The notes: generated by a model not told the origin, from the sequence alone. A stretch of 64,000 nt of DNA from Pseudarthrobacter defluvii (GCF_030816725.1 NZ_JAUSYG010000001.1:1736001-1800000), one strand, 5' to 3'; shown: positions 8,608 through 18,315, numbered from the stretch's first letter. A program made the numbers and translations.

Positions 8608-9573
8608 ATGTCACCACCAAGCCTTATTGACGCACACCCGAAACTTTCCGACACCGCTCCGGTGGCACTCTCGTACGAGCTGTTCCCGCCGCGTTCACCC
8701 GCAGCTGCGGAGACCCTGTGGACCACCATCCGCGAGCTGGAGACCACTGAGCCGGACTACGTCTCGGTAACCTATGGCGCCAGCGGATCCAACCGGGATA
8801 CCGCCGTCGAACTCATCAACCGGCTCCTGGTCGAGACCACGCTCCGGCCGCTGGCCCACCTGACCTGCGTAGGCAACACACCGCAAGAGCTCGCCGCCAT
8901 CATCGGCGAACTGCTGGACATTGGGGTGCGGGGCATCCTTGCCCTGCGCGGCGACCTCCCCAGCGACGGCGCCGTGCCGGCAGCCGGTTCCCTGCGGTAC
9001 GCCCAGGACCTGATTGAGCTCATCCGGCGGGTCGAGCAACGCAGGACGGCATTGCTGTGCGCCGGAAAGATCGCGGTGGGTGTGGCAGCGTACCCCACCC
9101 GTCACCCTGAGTCACCCAGCGAGGAGCACGACGTCGAGGTGCTGCTCGCGAAGCAACGGTCCGGCGCCGACTTCGCCATCACCCAGGTGTTCTTCGAGGC
9201 GGCACAGTACGCGGACCTCCTCACCCGTGCTCGCCGGGCCGGCGTGACGATTCCCATCATCCCTGGCGTCATGCCGTTCACCAGCCTCCGGCGCCTCAAC
9301 CGGCTCGGGGAACTGGCGGGAGTGGCACCGGCACCCAAACTGATGGAACGCCTGGCTGCTGCCGACAATGACATAGAACGCCTCCACATCGGCGTTGACG
9401 CCACCGTGGACCTGGCGAACGCTGCCCTCGACGCAGGCGCCCCCGGCATCCACATCTACACCTTCAACGAGCACCAAAGCGCGCTGGAGGTGCTGGACAA
9501 GCTGGCCCTGCCACGCCACCACCGCAGCGGCCACCGCCGGAGCGCCGCCGCCCGGCACCAGCTGGCCAGCTAA
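8608..9573 (+). CDS. metF: Methylenetetrahydrofolate reductase
   Basis: FAD enzyme that reduces 5,10-methylene-THF to 5-methyl-THF, the methyl donor for the methionine synthase encoded next. 321 residues, slightly longer than E. coli MetF because of a His/Arg-rich C-terminal tail. The active-site region SYELFPPRS is near residue 23-31; FAD-site segments include LTCVGNTPQEL, LALRGDLP and QVFFEAAQY. AAGGA lies seven bases before ATG 8608. metE follows after 79 bases and probably shares regulation. The structured 5' leader suggests control at the RNA level. Confidence 0.96.
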   Translation: MSPPSLIDAHPKLSDTAPVALSYELFPPRSPAAAETLWTTIRELETTEPDYVSVTYGASGSNRDTAVELINRLLVETTLRPLAHLTCVGNTPQELAAIIGELLDIGVRGILALRGDLPSDGAVPAAGSLRYAQDLIELIRRVEQRRTALLCAGKIAVGVAAYPTRHPESPSEEHDVEVLLAKQRSGADFAITQVFFEAAQYADLLTRARRAGVTIPIIPGVMPFTSLRRLNRLGELAGVAPAPKLMERLAAADNDIERLHIGVDATVDLANAALDAGAPGIHIYTFNEHQSALEVLDKLALPRHHRSGHRRSAAARHQLAS

Positions 9574-9652
9574 GCCTCCGCCCGGCACCCTCCACGCTTT
9601 ACAGCGCTAACCCACGCCCTTTTGACCTACCTCCGACCTGAGGACCTTTGCC

Positions 9653-11983
9653 ATGCCTGAAAACAGCACTCCCTTCCCCTCCGCATCAATCCTCGGTTAC
9701 CCGAGGATCGGCCGCCGCCGCGAACTCAAGAAGGCCGTCGAAGCCTACTGGGCAGGCAGGATCGACGCCGCCGCCCTGGACGCCGCCGCAAAGGACATCC
9801 AGCTGGCCACCGCCAAACGCCTCCAGGAGCTCGGCCTCACCGAACCAGCCGCTGTCCCCGGCACCTTCTCCTTCTACGACCAGGTCCTGGACACCACCGC
9901 TCACCTCGGGGCTGTGCCGGGCCGCTTCGGAAAGCTCCTCAACGACCAGGGCCAGCTGGACATCGACGGCTACTTCACGCTTGCCCGCGGCACAAAGGAA
10001 CAGCAGCCGTTGGAAATGACCAAGTGGTTCGATACCAACTACCACTACCTGGTGCCGGAAATCGGACCGGAGACCGCGTTCACCCTGGCCTCCTCCGCAA
10101 AGGTGGACGAGTTCGCCTTCGCCCTGGCCAACGGGATCGAAACCCGCCCCTACATCGTCGGCCCGGTCACCTACCTGCTGCTCTCCAAGGCTTCCGACGA
10201 CGCCCCGGCCGGTTTCGCGCCGCTGTCCCGCCTCGAGGACATCCTGCCCGTCTACGTGCAGTTGCTCGGAAAGCTCGCCGAAGCCGGCGCCGCCTGGGTC
10301 CAGCTCGACGAACCCGCCCTGGTGGTTGACCAGGACACCCCGGCCGCCGAAATCGAAGCAGCCGTTGCCCGCGCCTACGAGGTCCTGGCCGCTGCGGACA
10401 ACCGCCCCCAAATCCTTGTTTCCACTCCGTACGGCTCGCTCGAGGGACAGCTGGGCACCCTGGCCGCCACCAACATCGATGCCCTCCACATCGACGTCTT
10501 CAAAGGCCCCGTGCCCGCCGCCGCCGCACTGGCCGGCTTGGGCAACAAGACGCTGGTCGCCGGCGTCGTGGACGGCCACAACATCTGGTGCAACGACCTC
10601 GCTGCCTCCGCCGCCAAACTGGACCAACTGAAGGGCGCGGCCGGGAAGCTCGCCGTCTCCACGTCCACCTCCACCCAGCACGTTCCGCACGACGTCGCCG
10701 AGGAAACCCAGCTGCCCCAACAGCTCCGCAGCTGGTTTGCCTTCGCGGACCAGAAAGCCGTGGAGGTCACCACCCTCGCGTCCTACCTGGCAGATCCCGG
10801 CTCCGCGAAGGCAGCCATCGATGAGGCAACCACCGTGATCGCTTCCCGTGCCACCGCAGACGGTGTCCGCCGCGCGGCTGTCCGGGCCCGCACCGCAGCG
10901 CTGACCGGTGCAGACTTTACCCGCTCCGACTACACCGTTCGGGAGGCAGCCCAGGAAGAGGCCCTGCACCTGCCGCCGCTGCCCACCACCACCATCGGCT
11001 CCTTCCCCCAGACCTCTGAGATCCGCTCTGCCCGTGCGCGCAACACCAAGGGTGAACTGAGCGATGGGCAGTACGAACAGCTCATGAAGGACGAGATCAA
11101 GCGCGTGGTGGACCTGCAGGAAGAGCTGGGCTTCGACGTCCTGGTGCACGGTGAGCCCGAGCGCAACGACATGGTGCAGTACTTCGCCGAGAACCTTGAG
11201 GGCTTCGACGTCACGGTGCACGGCTGGGTCCAGTCCTACGGTTCACGCTGTACCCGCCCGTCGATCCTCTGGGGCGACGTCACCCGCAGCGCCCCCATCA
11301 CCGTCAAGTGGGCGGAGTACGCGCAGTCGCTGACCAGCAAGCCGATGAAGGGCATGCTCACCGGTCCGGTCACCATCCTGGCCTGGTCCTTCGTTCGCGA
11401 TGACCAGCCGCTGGGCGAAACGGCCAACCAGGTGGGCCTGGCGCTGCGGGACGAGATTGCCGACCTCGAAGCCGCCGGCATCAAGGTGATCCAGGTGGAC
11501 GAGCCCGCACTGCGTGAACTGCTGCCGCTGCGCAAGGCAGACCAGGCTGACTACCTTAAGTGGTCGGTGGACTCCTTCCGCCTGGCCACCGCCGGTGCCG
11601 CCGATTCCACCCAGATCCACACCCACCTCTGCTACTCGGAATTCGGCGTGATCATCGACGCGATCGACGGCCTGGACGCCGACGTGACCTCAATCGAGGC
11701 CGCGCGCTCCCGCATGGAAGTGGTCCACGACCTCGAATCCCATGGTTTCGGCCGCGGCGTTGGTCCGGGCGTTTACGACATCCACTCTCCGCGGGTCCCG
11801 GGAGAGGACGAGGTCACCGAACTGCTGTCCACCGCCGTCAAGCACGTTCCGTCCCGCCAGCTCTGGGTCAACCCGGACTGCGGCCTGAAGACCCGCGGCT
11901 ACGCCGAGACCGAAGGGTCCCTCCGCAACCTGGTCAAGGCCACCCAGGCGGTCCGCGCGGGCCTGCTGCAAGCGGCGCAGTAA
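9653..11983 (+). CDS. metE: Cobalamin-independent methionine synthase
   Basis: Transfers the methyl group of 5-methyl-THF-polyglutamate to homocysteine to give methionine. 776 residues, normal for MetE (about 750-790). The N-terminal barrel opens with LGYPRIGRRRELKKA. The C-terminal barrel carries the zinc ligands in THLCYSEF (His and Cys), a Glu in TSIEAARS and the last Cys in NPDCGLKTRG. GAGGA lies eight bases before the ATG. The gene follows metF, which makes its co-substrate. No cobalamin riboswitch is seen in the 79-base gap. A strong hairpin terminator follows. Confidence 0.97.
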   Translation: MPENSTPFPSASILGYPRIGRRRELKKAVEAYWAGRIDAAALDAAAKDIQLATAKRLQELGLTEPAAVPGTFSFYDQVLDTTAHLGAVPGRFGKLLNDQGQLDIDGYFTLARGTKEQQPLEMTKWFDTNYHYLVPEIGPETAFTLASSAKVDEFAFALANGIETRPYIVGPVTYLLLSKASDDAPAGFAPLSRLEDILPVYVQLLGKLAEAGAAWVQLDEPALVVDQDTPAAEIEAAVARAYEVLAAADNRPQILVSTPYGSLEGQLGTLAATNIDALHIDVFKGPVPAAAALAGLGNKTLVAGVVDGHNIWCNDLAASAAKLDQLKGAAGKLAVSTSTSTQHVPHDVAEETQLPQQLRSWFAFADQKAVEVTTLASYLADPGSAKAAIDEATTVIASRATADGVRRAAVRARTAALTGADFTRSDYTVREAAQEEALHLPPLPTTTIGSFPQTSEIRSARARNTKGELSDGQYEQLMKDEIKRVVDLQEELGFDVLVHGEPERNDMVQYFAENLEGFDVTVHGWVQSYGSRCTRPSILWGDVTRSAPITVKWAEYAQSLTSKPMKGMLTGPVTILAWSFVRDDQPLGETANQVGLALRDEIADLEAAGIKVIQVDEPALRELLPLRKADQADYLKWSVDSFRLATAGAADSTQIHTHLCYSEFGVIIDAIDGLDADVTSIEAARSRMEVVHDLESHGFGRGVGPGVYDIHSPRVPGEDEVTELLSTAVKHVPSRQLWVNPDCGLKTRGYAETEGSLRNLVKATQAVRAGLLQAAQ

Positions 11984-12057
11984 TGAAACAGGGCTAAGAG
12001 AGCCCCAGAGAATCACGGCCCGGGTGCACCCAGCGCACTGGACCGGGAAGCGGGCGA

Positions 12058-12094
12058 CGCCGGCTGGTCACGTCAGGTGACCGGCCGGCGTTTT
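12058..12094 (+). terminator. Terminator after metE, possibly bidirectional
   Basis: Stem CGCCGGC with inner GGTCAC, loop GTCAG, returning GTGACC and GCCGGCG, followed by TTTTC. It lies 75 bases after metE and overlaps the stop of the convergent DUF4386 gene, so it may serve both strands. Confidence 0.8.
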
Positions 12095-12784
12095 CTCTTT
12101 CATCCGCAGGGCGCTGACAAACAGCCAAACGGTCCAAACGGCGATTGCCACGATGCCCACCAGCGTGGGCAGCGAGTTGGCCGCGGAGAATCCCGACGCT
12201 CCAATGATCCATCCCTGTGCCAGGTAGGCCAGACCGGACAGCGCCATGAGGTAGCCGATAAGCCTGGCAACGCGATGGACTGCGGCCACAACAACACCCA
12301 GAAGCATCAACGCCGTGCCCAGCAGGAAGTTTTGGTAGCTCCGCATTCCCCACTCCAGCCAGCGGATGCCCTCAGCCGTTGCAAAGCGTGCCGCCTTTTC
12401 GGGCTCAGGTGCAGCGACCCACGCGTCCGCCGCCTGTTTCAGGGCCACGCCGTCCACCGCCTGGAGGGCTGCGTATAGAGCCAAAGCGGCGGCGGCGGAA
12501 AGGGCGCCGAAGCGTGCGGTCCAGGCCAGGGCGTGGCGCTGGACATCGGCGGCAGCCCACACGGATACCAGCCCCGCGCAGACCAGGGCCATGCCCACGA
12601 ACTGGCCCAGGTGCACGCCGGTCCAGATGCCGCTGTTGGCATAGGCAGTAAAAGACGCAATGTGGTCGTTGGCGTCATGGGACTCGGCATGGAACACGCC
12701 GGCGAGAACCGAGACCGCCACGCCGGCAAGGAGGAGTGAGGACGCCAGCCGCCAGGTTTTACGCCTGTCCTGGATCCCATCCAT
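12068..12784 (-). CDS. DUF4386-like membrane protein
   Basis: 238 residues with about six transmembrane helices, starting with a basic N-terminus (QDRRKTWRLASSLLLAG) and ending in a short charged tail. The layout and the SYQNFLLGTALMLLG and LAYLAQGWIIG segments fit the DUF4386 family of unknown function; a second such protein is at 38553-39296. It converges on metE and shares the terminator hairpin. No ribosome site of note. Function unknown. Confidence 0.75.
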   Translation of the reverse strand: MDGIQDRRKTWRLASSLLLAGVAVSVLAGVFHAESHDANDHIASFTAYANSGIWTGVHLGQFVGMALVCAGLVSVWAAADVQRHALAWTARFGALSAAAALALYAALQAVDGVALKQAADAWVAAPEPEKAARFATAEGIRWLEWGMRSYQNFLLGTALMLLGVVVAAVHRVARLIGYLMALSGLAYLAQGWIIGASGFSAANSLPTLVGIVAIAVWTVWLFVSALRMKEKTPAGHLT

Positions 12785-12830
12785 GGCCGCCCACCATCCT
12801 TAGCAACGGGCGTTGATCAGGGCGCCTGCT

Positions 12831-13337
12831 TTAGGACTCCCAGACAATTTCGTCGTCAACTACGCCGTCCTGGTCGGCGCAGGCCACCAGGACCTCATCG
12901 GTGAAATGCTCGCCAAGGGTGAAATCCAAAACGAAGTAGCGTTCCGGCTGGCCGGGGTAGATGGCCACGTGGCCCAGCTTGAGGGCTTTGAGGAAGACCT
13001 CGTTGGTGAGCTGTTTGCGGTCCTGGACGCCGAACACCTTGTGCAGGTGCTCATCCTTGAGCGCGTTGCAGTGGAAGTGCAGGTACTCCTGGGGGCTGGT
13101 GCCCTCCTGCTCAAGCTCCTCCGCGATCATGGCCCGGACCTCGTCCACGAGCTCCGGGAGGAAGCGCAGCCGGTACTCCACTTTGCGGAGCGCGGCTTCG
13201 TCAAAGTGGTCGTGCGCATTGATGTTCAGGTCGAGTTCCAGCGGGTGGCCGCGCAGTTCATGCTTCGCGGCGAAGAGATGGTCCATCCCGTGGTTGAGCT
13301 CAATCTCCCCAAAGTGCTGGCTCGCTACCTTGTTCAT
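12831..13337 (-). CDS. DUF2004 domain-containing protein
   Basis: 168 residues, soluble and acidic. MNKVASQHFGEIELNHG, NINAHDHFDEAAL and a C-terminal half with YFVLDFTLGEHFTDEVLV fit the DUF2004 family, whose function is unknown. It lies 46 bases upstream of the DUF4386 gene on the same strand and 45 bases from the LysR gene stop. Nothing in the sequence suggests a catalytic site. Confidence 0.82.
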   Translation of the reverse strand: MNKVASQHFGEIELNHGMDHLFAAKHELRGHPLELDLNINAHDHFDEAALRKVEYRLRFLPELVDEVRAMIAEELEQEGTSPQEYLHFHCNALKDEHLHKVFGVQDRKQLTNEVFLKALKLGHVAIYPGQPERYFVLDFTLGEHFTDEVLVACADQDGVVDDEIVWES

Positions 13338-13382
13338 AGTCTCAACATAGACCCGTACGGCAGACCATTCCAGCGTTCAGCC

Positions 13383-14318
13383 CTAATTCACCGCGGTGCG
13401 CATCCCGGCAAGGGTTTCGGCCAGCAGGTCGACGAAAAGCTGCACCCGCGCCGTCTTCCGTTCGTTGATCAGCAGCGCAAACACGTTCCGGGCGAGCCGG
13501 ATCTCGGGCACGTCCAGCACCACCACGCCCGACGGTTTGTTCCGCAGCGCCAACTCCGGAACCAGGGCAGCGCCCAGCCCCGCCGCGGCCATCTCCAGGC
13601 TGGCATGGAAGTCGTCACTGTGCGCCACCACCCTGGGATGCAGGTTGCAGCCGGCGAACAGCCGTTCGATCACCATGGCATCGCTGGTGCCGGGATGGTG
13701 CATGATCCACGGCATCTCCGACAGATGGTCCGCGGCCACCTTGGCGTCGGCCCGGAAGCCCCAGCCTGCCGGCAGAACCACCCGGAAGTCGTCATCGCCG
13801 ATCCATTGCCGGTTGATGGTGTTGGGCCAGGCAAACCCGGTCTGGCCCACCTGGAACACCACCGCCAGGTCCAGGTCGCCGCCTGTCCGCAGCCCCTGGA
13901 TGGTCTGGCCGGGCTCCGCGACGGACACCCGCAGGTCAATGCCGAGCTTCTTCCAGGCAGGGTTCTTGAGGATCCGGGGCAGGACGTACGTGGCCAGGCT
14001 GGGAAAGATGCCGAGCCGGAGTTCCTGGCTTCCGGTGTCCTGCGTCCTTGACGCGGCGGCCATGAGTGCCTCGATGTCCGTGAGGACCTTGGCGGCGTGC
14101 CGGGTCATGACGACGGCGGCTTCCGTAGGGACCACGGCGCGCGCCGACCGCTGGAAGAGGGTTACGCCCGTTTCGCGCTCCAGCGCGGACATCTGCTGCG
14201 AGACAGCCGAGGCCGTGTAGCCAAGCGTTGCGGCTGCGGCAGCGAATGAGCCCAACCGCGTGACCTCCAGGAGGGTCTTCAGGTGCACGGGATTTACCAC
14301 CAGTTCACAGTACTGCAC
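13383..14318 (-). CDS. LysR-family transcriptional regulator
   Basis: 311 residues from GTG 14318. The winged helix-turn-helix is at about residues 12-70 (HLKTLLEVTRLGSFAAAAA, then TASAVSQQMSALERETG), followed by a normal substrate-binding domain. A later GTG at 14300 would give an N-terminus closer to the family norm (VVNPVHLKTL). It is divergent from the FAD oxidoreductase/CFA operon with only about 80 bases between the starts, the usual arrangement for a LysR protein that controls its neighbour; this target is inferred. The inducer is unknown. Confidence 0.92.
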   Translation of the reverse strand: MQYCELVVNPVHLKTLLEVTRLGSFAAAAATLGYTASAVSQQMSALERETGVTLFQRSARAVVPTEAAVVMTRHAAKVLTDIEALMAAASRTQDTGSQELRLGIFPSLATYVLPRILKNPAWKKLGIDLRVSVAEPGQTIQGLRTGGDLDLAVVFQVGQTGFAWPNTINRQWIGDDDFRVVLPAGWGFRADAKVAADHLSEMPWIMHHPGTSDAMVIERLFAGCNLHPRVVAHSDDFHASLEMAAAGLGAALVPELALRNKPSGVVVLDVPEIRLARNVFALLINERKTARVQLFVDLLAETLAGMRTAVN

Positions 14319-14396
14319 CCATCCGCCGCCGGTACTGCGTCGAATTGCCGTCTGTATACCCGGCCCAGCGACAAATGTTCAGCAGAGGAGCATGAA

Positions 14397-15791
14397 TTGT
14401 CACTTAACCCAGCAGGAAGTGCAGGCGGGCGGCGGCGCATCGCCGTGATTGGCAGCGGCGTTGCAGGACTGACGGCTGCTTACGTTCTCAACAGGCAGGA
14501 CGATGTCACCTTGTTTGAGGCAGACTCGCGGCTGGGTGGCCACGCCCACACCCACGACATGCCGCAGCCTGATGGTGGAGTCATCGGGGTGGACACCGGG
14601 TTCATTGTCCATAACGAGCGCACCTATCCCACCCTGCTGCGGCTGTTCGCCGAGCTCGGCGTGGAGACGCAGGACTCGGAGATGAGCATGTCCATCCGCT
14701 GCGACGGGTGCGGCCTGGAGTACGCAGGAGCCCGCGATGGTGCCCGGGGGATCATCGCCAAGCCCTCCAGCCTGCTGCGTGGCCGCTACCTGCTGATGCT
14801 GCTGGAGGTCACCCGCTTCTACCGGAAGGCGAGGGAACTGCTCAGGACGGCGCCGCCGTCGGCCGTCAGCGACGACGTGGACGTGCCGGAACTGACGCTG
14901 GGTGCCTTCCTGGAGCGGGAGAACTTCAGCCCCTATTTCATCTCCCACTTCATGACCCCCGTGGTCAGTGCCGTCTGGTCCTGCGACCCCACCACGGCCC
15001 TGGCCTATCCCGCGCGCTATCTTTTCACGTTCCTTTGCCACCACGGGATGCTGGGCATCAAAGGCTCGCCCCAATGGCGCACGGTGACCGGCGGCTCCGC
15101 CCGGTACGTCGAAAAGCTCGCCGCGACACTCGCCGACGTCCGGCTGAACACGCCGGTCACGGCCATCCGCAGGACTCCTGACGGGGTGGAAGTCGCAAGT
15201 GCCGGCGGCCTGGAAGACTACGACGCCGTCGTCATCGCCACCCACCCAGCGCAGGCACTCGGGTTCCTTGCGGACGCCACCCCCGGGGAAAAGGAGGCGC
15301 TGGGCGGCATGCCGTACTCGGTGAACCACACCGTGTTCCACCAGGACCCGGCCGTGCTGCCGGCGGCGGACAATGCCAAGGCGTCCTGGAACTACCGCCT
15401 TCCTGCCTGCGACGCGCGCCCGGACAAAGTCCTGGTGAGCTACGACCTGACCCGGCTGCAGCGGCTCACACCGGCCGACGGCCGGCCCTACCTGGTGAGC
15501 CTGGGCGAATCGGAGCTGATCGGCGACGACGCAGTGCTGGAGCGGATGGTGTACGAACACCCGCAGTACACCCCGGAATCCCTGAAGGCACAGCGGGCCA
15601 TCGCGGCGCTGGGCGACAGCCGGATCGCATACGCGGGGGCGTACCTCGGCTGGGGCTTCCACGAGGACGGGGCGCTTTCCGGCGTGCGGGCCGCCGGGAA
15701 GCTGGGACGCACGTGGCCCGTGGTCCTGGCCGGCGACTCCGGCGGAGCCGCTGGTGACGGGGAGCGGGAACTCGCCGCGGAACCTGCATGA
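14397..15791 (+). CDS. FAD-dependent amine-oxidase-like oxidoreductase
   Basis: 464 residues from TTG 14397, chosen because GAGGAG lies six bases upstream; the longer frame to 14283 overlaps the LysR gene. The FAD-binding Rossmann fold is at the N-terminus (RIAVIGSGVAGLTAAYVL, then a Glu and LGGHAHTH). The rest resembles the flavin oxidoreductases that accompany DUF1365 and CFA-type methyltransferases. In alphaproteobacteria such genes sit in a singlet-oxygen/furan fatty acid cluster, so a role in oxidising or desaturating a lipid substrate is plausible but inferred. It overlaps the DUF1365 gene by four bases. Confidence 0.9.
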   Translation: MSLNPAGSAGGRRRIAVIGSGVAGLTAAYVLNRQDDVTLFEADSRLGGHAHTHDMPQPDGGVIGVDTGFIVHNERTYPTLLRLFAELGVETQDSEMSMSIRCDGCGLEYAGARDGARGIIAKPSSLLRGRYLLMLLEVTRFYRKARELLRTAPPSAVSDDVDVPELTLGAFLERENFSPYFISHFMTPVVSAVWSCDPTTALAYPARYLFTFLCHHGMLGIKGSPQWRTVTGGSARYVEKLAATLADVRLNTPVTAIRRTPDGVEVASAGGLEDYDAVVIATHPAQALGFLADATPGEKEALGGMPYSVNHTVFHQDPAVLPAADNAKASWNYRLPACDARPDKVLVSYDLTRLQRLTPADGRPYLVSLGESELIGDDAVLERMVYEHPQYTPESLKAQRAIAALGDSRIAYAGAYLGWGFHEDGALSGVRAAGKLGRTWPVVLAGDSGGAAGDGERELAAEPA

Positions 15792-16519
15792 CCATGGACG
15801 CCTCGATTTACCGCACGTCCATCTCCCACGTGCGGCGCAGCCCTTTGAAGAACGCCTTCACGTACCGGAGCTACAGCTGGTTCGTGGACGTGGACGCCCT
15901 TCCGCGGCTGCCGCTCCTGCTCCGGCCGCTGGCAGTCTTTCGTGCCGGGGACCACTTGGGTGACCCGGCCGCCAGCATCCGCTCCAACGTGGAACGGTAC
16001 CTGCGGACCCAGGGCGTCGAGCCCGACGGCGGGCCCATCCACATGCTGACCAGCGCCAGGGTGTTTGGGTACGTCTTCAACCCGCTCACCCTGTTCTGGT
16101 GCTACCGCTCCAGCGGAGAACTTCAGTGCGTTGTGGCCGAGGTCCACAACACCTACGGGGAGCGGCACTGCTACCTGCTGCGAACCGACGCTGCCGGGCG
16201 GGCCTCCGTGCCGAAGGCGTTCTACGTTTCACCCTTCAACGACGTCGGCGGGCAGTACCGGATGAAGCTTCCGGCGCCGGGGGACCGGCTGGCGGTATCC
16301 ATCGTCCTGGACCGCGAAGGGCAGCGGCCCTTCGTGGCCACCATGGACGGCCGGCGGAGGCAGGCCACCGTCCGGAACATCCTGGCGGCGGCCTTGACGG
16401 TGCCCGTCGCGCCGCTGCTGGTATCGGCCCTGATCCGCGTACAGGGCATTAAACTCTGGGCAAGACACCTGCCTGTCGTCGCCAGACCACACCACCCCTC
16501 ACAGGAGGCAGTTCAATGA
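15788..16519 (+). CDS. DUF1365 domain-containing protein
   Basis: 243 residues. DUF1365 hallmarks are ASIYRTSISHVRRSPLKNAF at the start, the RVFGYVFNPLTLFWCY segment near residue 90 and KAFYVSPFNDVGGQY near 145. It starts inside the oxidoreductase stop and ends inside the methyltransferase start (four-base overlaps on both sides), so the three products are made together. DUF1365 has no settled biochemical role but travels with CFA-type enzymes. Confidence 0.93.
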   Translation: MTMDASIYRTSISHVRRSPLKNAFTYRSYSWFVDVDALPRLPLLLRPLAVFRAGDHLGDPAASIRSNVERYLRTQGVEPDGGPIHMLTSARVFGYVFNPLTLFWCYRSSGELQCVVAEVHNTYGERHCYLLRTDAAGRASVPKAFYVSPFNDVGGQYRMKLPAPGDRLAVSIVLDREGQRPFVATMDGRRRQATVRNILAAALTVPVAPLLVSALIRVQGIKLWARHLPVVARPHHPSQEAVQ

Positions 16520-17889
16520 CAATGACTGACGATAACGGCACCGCTTCCCGCATCGAGGACCGGACCACGGGCCAAGCGGCCGGGCACGCTCCCGCAGCGT
16601 GGGGCGCAACCCGGGTGCCGGCGTCGCCCGCCACCATCGATGCCAACCGCTGGCCCGGTGTTGCCACCCCGCCGTCGGGCTTCAAGGCTGAAGTGGCAGG
16701 GAAGGCCGCCGGCCTGCTGTTCAAAGGGGCGGCCAAGCGGCTGCCGATCCGGGTGAAATACCCGGACGGTACGGTCCTTGGAGGCGGCGGACCGGAGGCC
16801 CCGGTGATGACCATGGTGCGGCCGGGGGCCTTCGAGAACCGGATCGGCGACAACGGCCTGATCGGCTTGGGTGAGTCCTTCATGGCCGGCGACTGGGAGG
16901 CATCGGACCTGGCCGCGGTACTGGAAGTCTTCGCTGCCTCCGTGGACACGCTGATTCCCGTGCCGCTGCAGAAGCTGCGCTCGCTGTACCTGCCCCGGAC
17001 GCCGCGCCAGGAACGCAACGCCGAACAGAACACCCGCAGCAACATCTCCCGGCACTACGACCTCTCCAACGAGCTGTTTTCCAACTTCCTGGACGCCACC
17101 ATGAGCTACTCGTCAGCGTTGTTCCCGGAGAAAGCCGGGCCGTTGTCCTCCGTGACCTGGGATTTCCTGGCGGAGGCGCAGCGGGCCAAGATCGACCGGC
17201 TGCTGGACAAGGCTGGCGTGGGCGAGGGGACCCGGCTGTTGGAAATCGGCACCGGCTGGGGCGAACTGGCTCTGCGTGCCGCTGCCCGCGGCGCCACTGT
17301 CTATTCCGTCACTCTGTCCAGTGAGCAGCAGGCGCTGGCCCAGTCACGGATTGCGGATGCAGGGTTCGCGGACCGCGTGACGGTTGCCCTGCAGGACTAC
17401 CGCGCGGTGGAAGGCGAGTACGACGCCGTGGTGTCGGTGGAGATGATCGAGGCCGTGGGGTATGAATACTGGCCCATCTACTTCCAGACGATTGACCGCG
17501 TCCTGGCCCCGGGCGGAAAGGTGGCCATCCAGGCCATCACCATGCCGCATGGGCGGATGCTCGCCACCCGCAACGCCTACACGTGGGTGCACAAGTACAT
17601 CTTCCCCGGCGGCTTCCTGCCGTCCGTCCGCGCCATTGAAGGCGTGACCCAGCAGCACACTTTCCTGCGCGTGCGTGAGCGCATGGGAATGGGTGACCAC
17701 TACGCCGCCACCCTGCGGCTGTGGGAGGAACGGTTCCTTGCGCGGTCCAGGGAGGTGGGGGAGCTGGGCTTCGATGCGGTGTTCCAGCGGATGTGGCTGT
17801 TCTACCTCTGCTACTCGCGCGCCGGTTTCCAGTCGGGGTACCTGGACGTTCAGCAGATTGTGCTGGACCGCCGGGAGGCGCAGCTCTAG
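16516..17889 (+). CDS. CFA-synthase-type SAM-dependent methyltransferase
   Basis: 457 residues. It transfers a SAM-derived carbon to the double bond of an unsaturated phospholipid acyl chain (cyclopropane or methyl-branched product). An N-terminal lipid-binding region covers about 1-150, then comes the catalytic domain with NISRHYDLSNELF near 175, SAM motif LLEIGTGWGELALRAA near 240 and FYLCYSRAGFQSGYLD close to the C-terminus. The ATG overlaps the DUF1365 stop and GGAGG precedes it. Which product is made cannot be decided from the sequence. Confidence 0.92.
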   Translation: MTMTDDNGTASRIEDRTTGQAAGHAPAAWGATRVPASPATIDANRWPGVATPPSGFKAEVAGKAAGLLFKGAAKRLPIRVKYPDGTVLGGGGPEAPVMTMVRPGAFENRIGDNGLIGLGESFMAGDWEASDLAAVLEVFAASVDTLIPVPLQKLRSLYLPRTPRQERNAEQNTRSNISRHYDLSNELFSNFLDATMSYSSALFPEKAGPLSSVTWDFLAEAQRAKIDRLLDKAGVGEGTRLLEIGTGWGELALRAAARGATVYSVTLSSEQQALAQSRIADAGFADRVTVALQDYRAVEGEYDAVVSVEMIEAVGYEYWPIYFQTIDRVLAPGGKVAIQAITMPHGRMLATRNAYTWVHKYIFPGGFLPSVRAIEGVTQQHTFLRVRERMGMGDHYAATLRLWEERFLARSREVGELGFDAVFQRMWLFYLCYSRAGFQSGYLDVQQIVLDRREAQL

Positions 17890-18146
17890 CAACAGTCCCG
17901 CCCATCGGCCCGTCTCAAGCGATCCGGCTCAAGCGTGGGCGTGGAGCATCCTCTCCAGGCCCTCTTCGCCCAGCGAAGCCCCAGGTTCGACACCCCGGTG
18001 GTGCCGCCTTTGGCCCAGGCGAGGATATGGTCGGCCTCGTTGTCCAGGGATTGGTTGCAACAGCCTGGGAAGGGACATTTTCCGTCGCGCAGCCGCAGCC
18101 ACTGCCGCATGGCTTCAGGCGCGAGGCTAGTTAAGGCCGCGATCAT
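17886..18146 (-). pseudogene. Remnant of a DUF222/HNH endonuclease (13E12-type)
   Basis: A fragment of about 85 residues retains the C-terminal HNH region of the DUF222 family: WLRLRDGKCPFPGC followed by NEADHILAWAKGGTTGVSNL. Upstream there is no DUF222 domain (normally 250 or more residues) and after NLGL the sequence leaves the family pattern (no CxxHHRLKH), so both ends are lost. 13E12-type genes are repetitive and often degenerate in actinobacteria. It overlaps the CFA methyltransferase stop by four bases. Confidence 0.7.
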
Positions 18147-18315
18147 GACCAATTCCGCGTGAGGGGGTTGACCGCGACGGCGGCCTTCAACCACAAGGCT
18201 GCCAGGGCTCCCAGAGCGGCCAGCAGCCCGTGCACCCTTCCGCGCACCGGTATGATTCTTGCCGCGCGCAGGTAAGCTCGCAGACTCCGGCACACTCCAG
18301 TGGCAAGGATTGATG

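Noticed and set aside
8411..8770. 119-residue reading frame starting in the metF leader
   Set aside because: It overlaps metF in another frame, has no ribosome site and its composition is not protein-like; the leader is better read as structured RNA.
9574..9652. Cobalamin riboswitch before metE
   Set aside because: The 79-base gap is too short and no B12-box-like sequence is visible.
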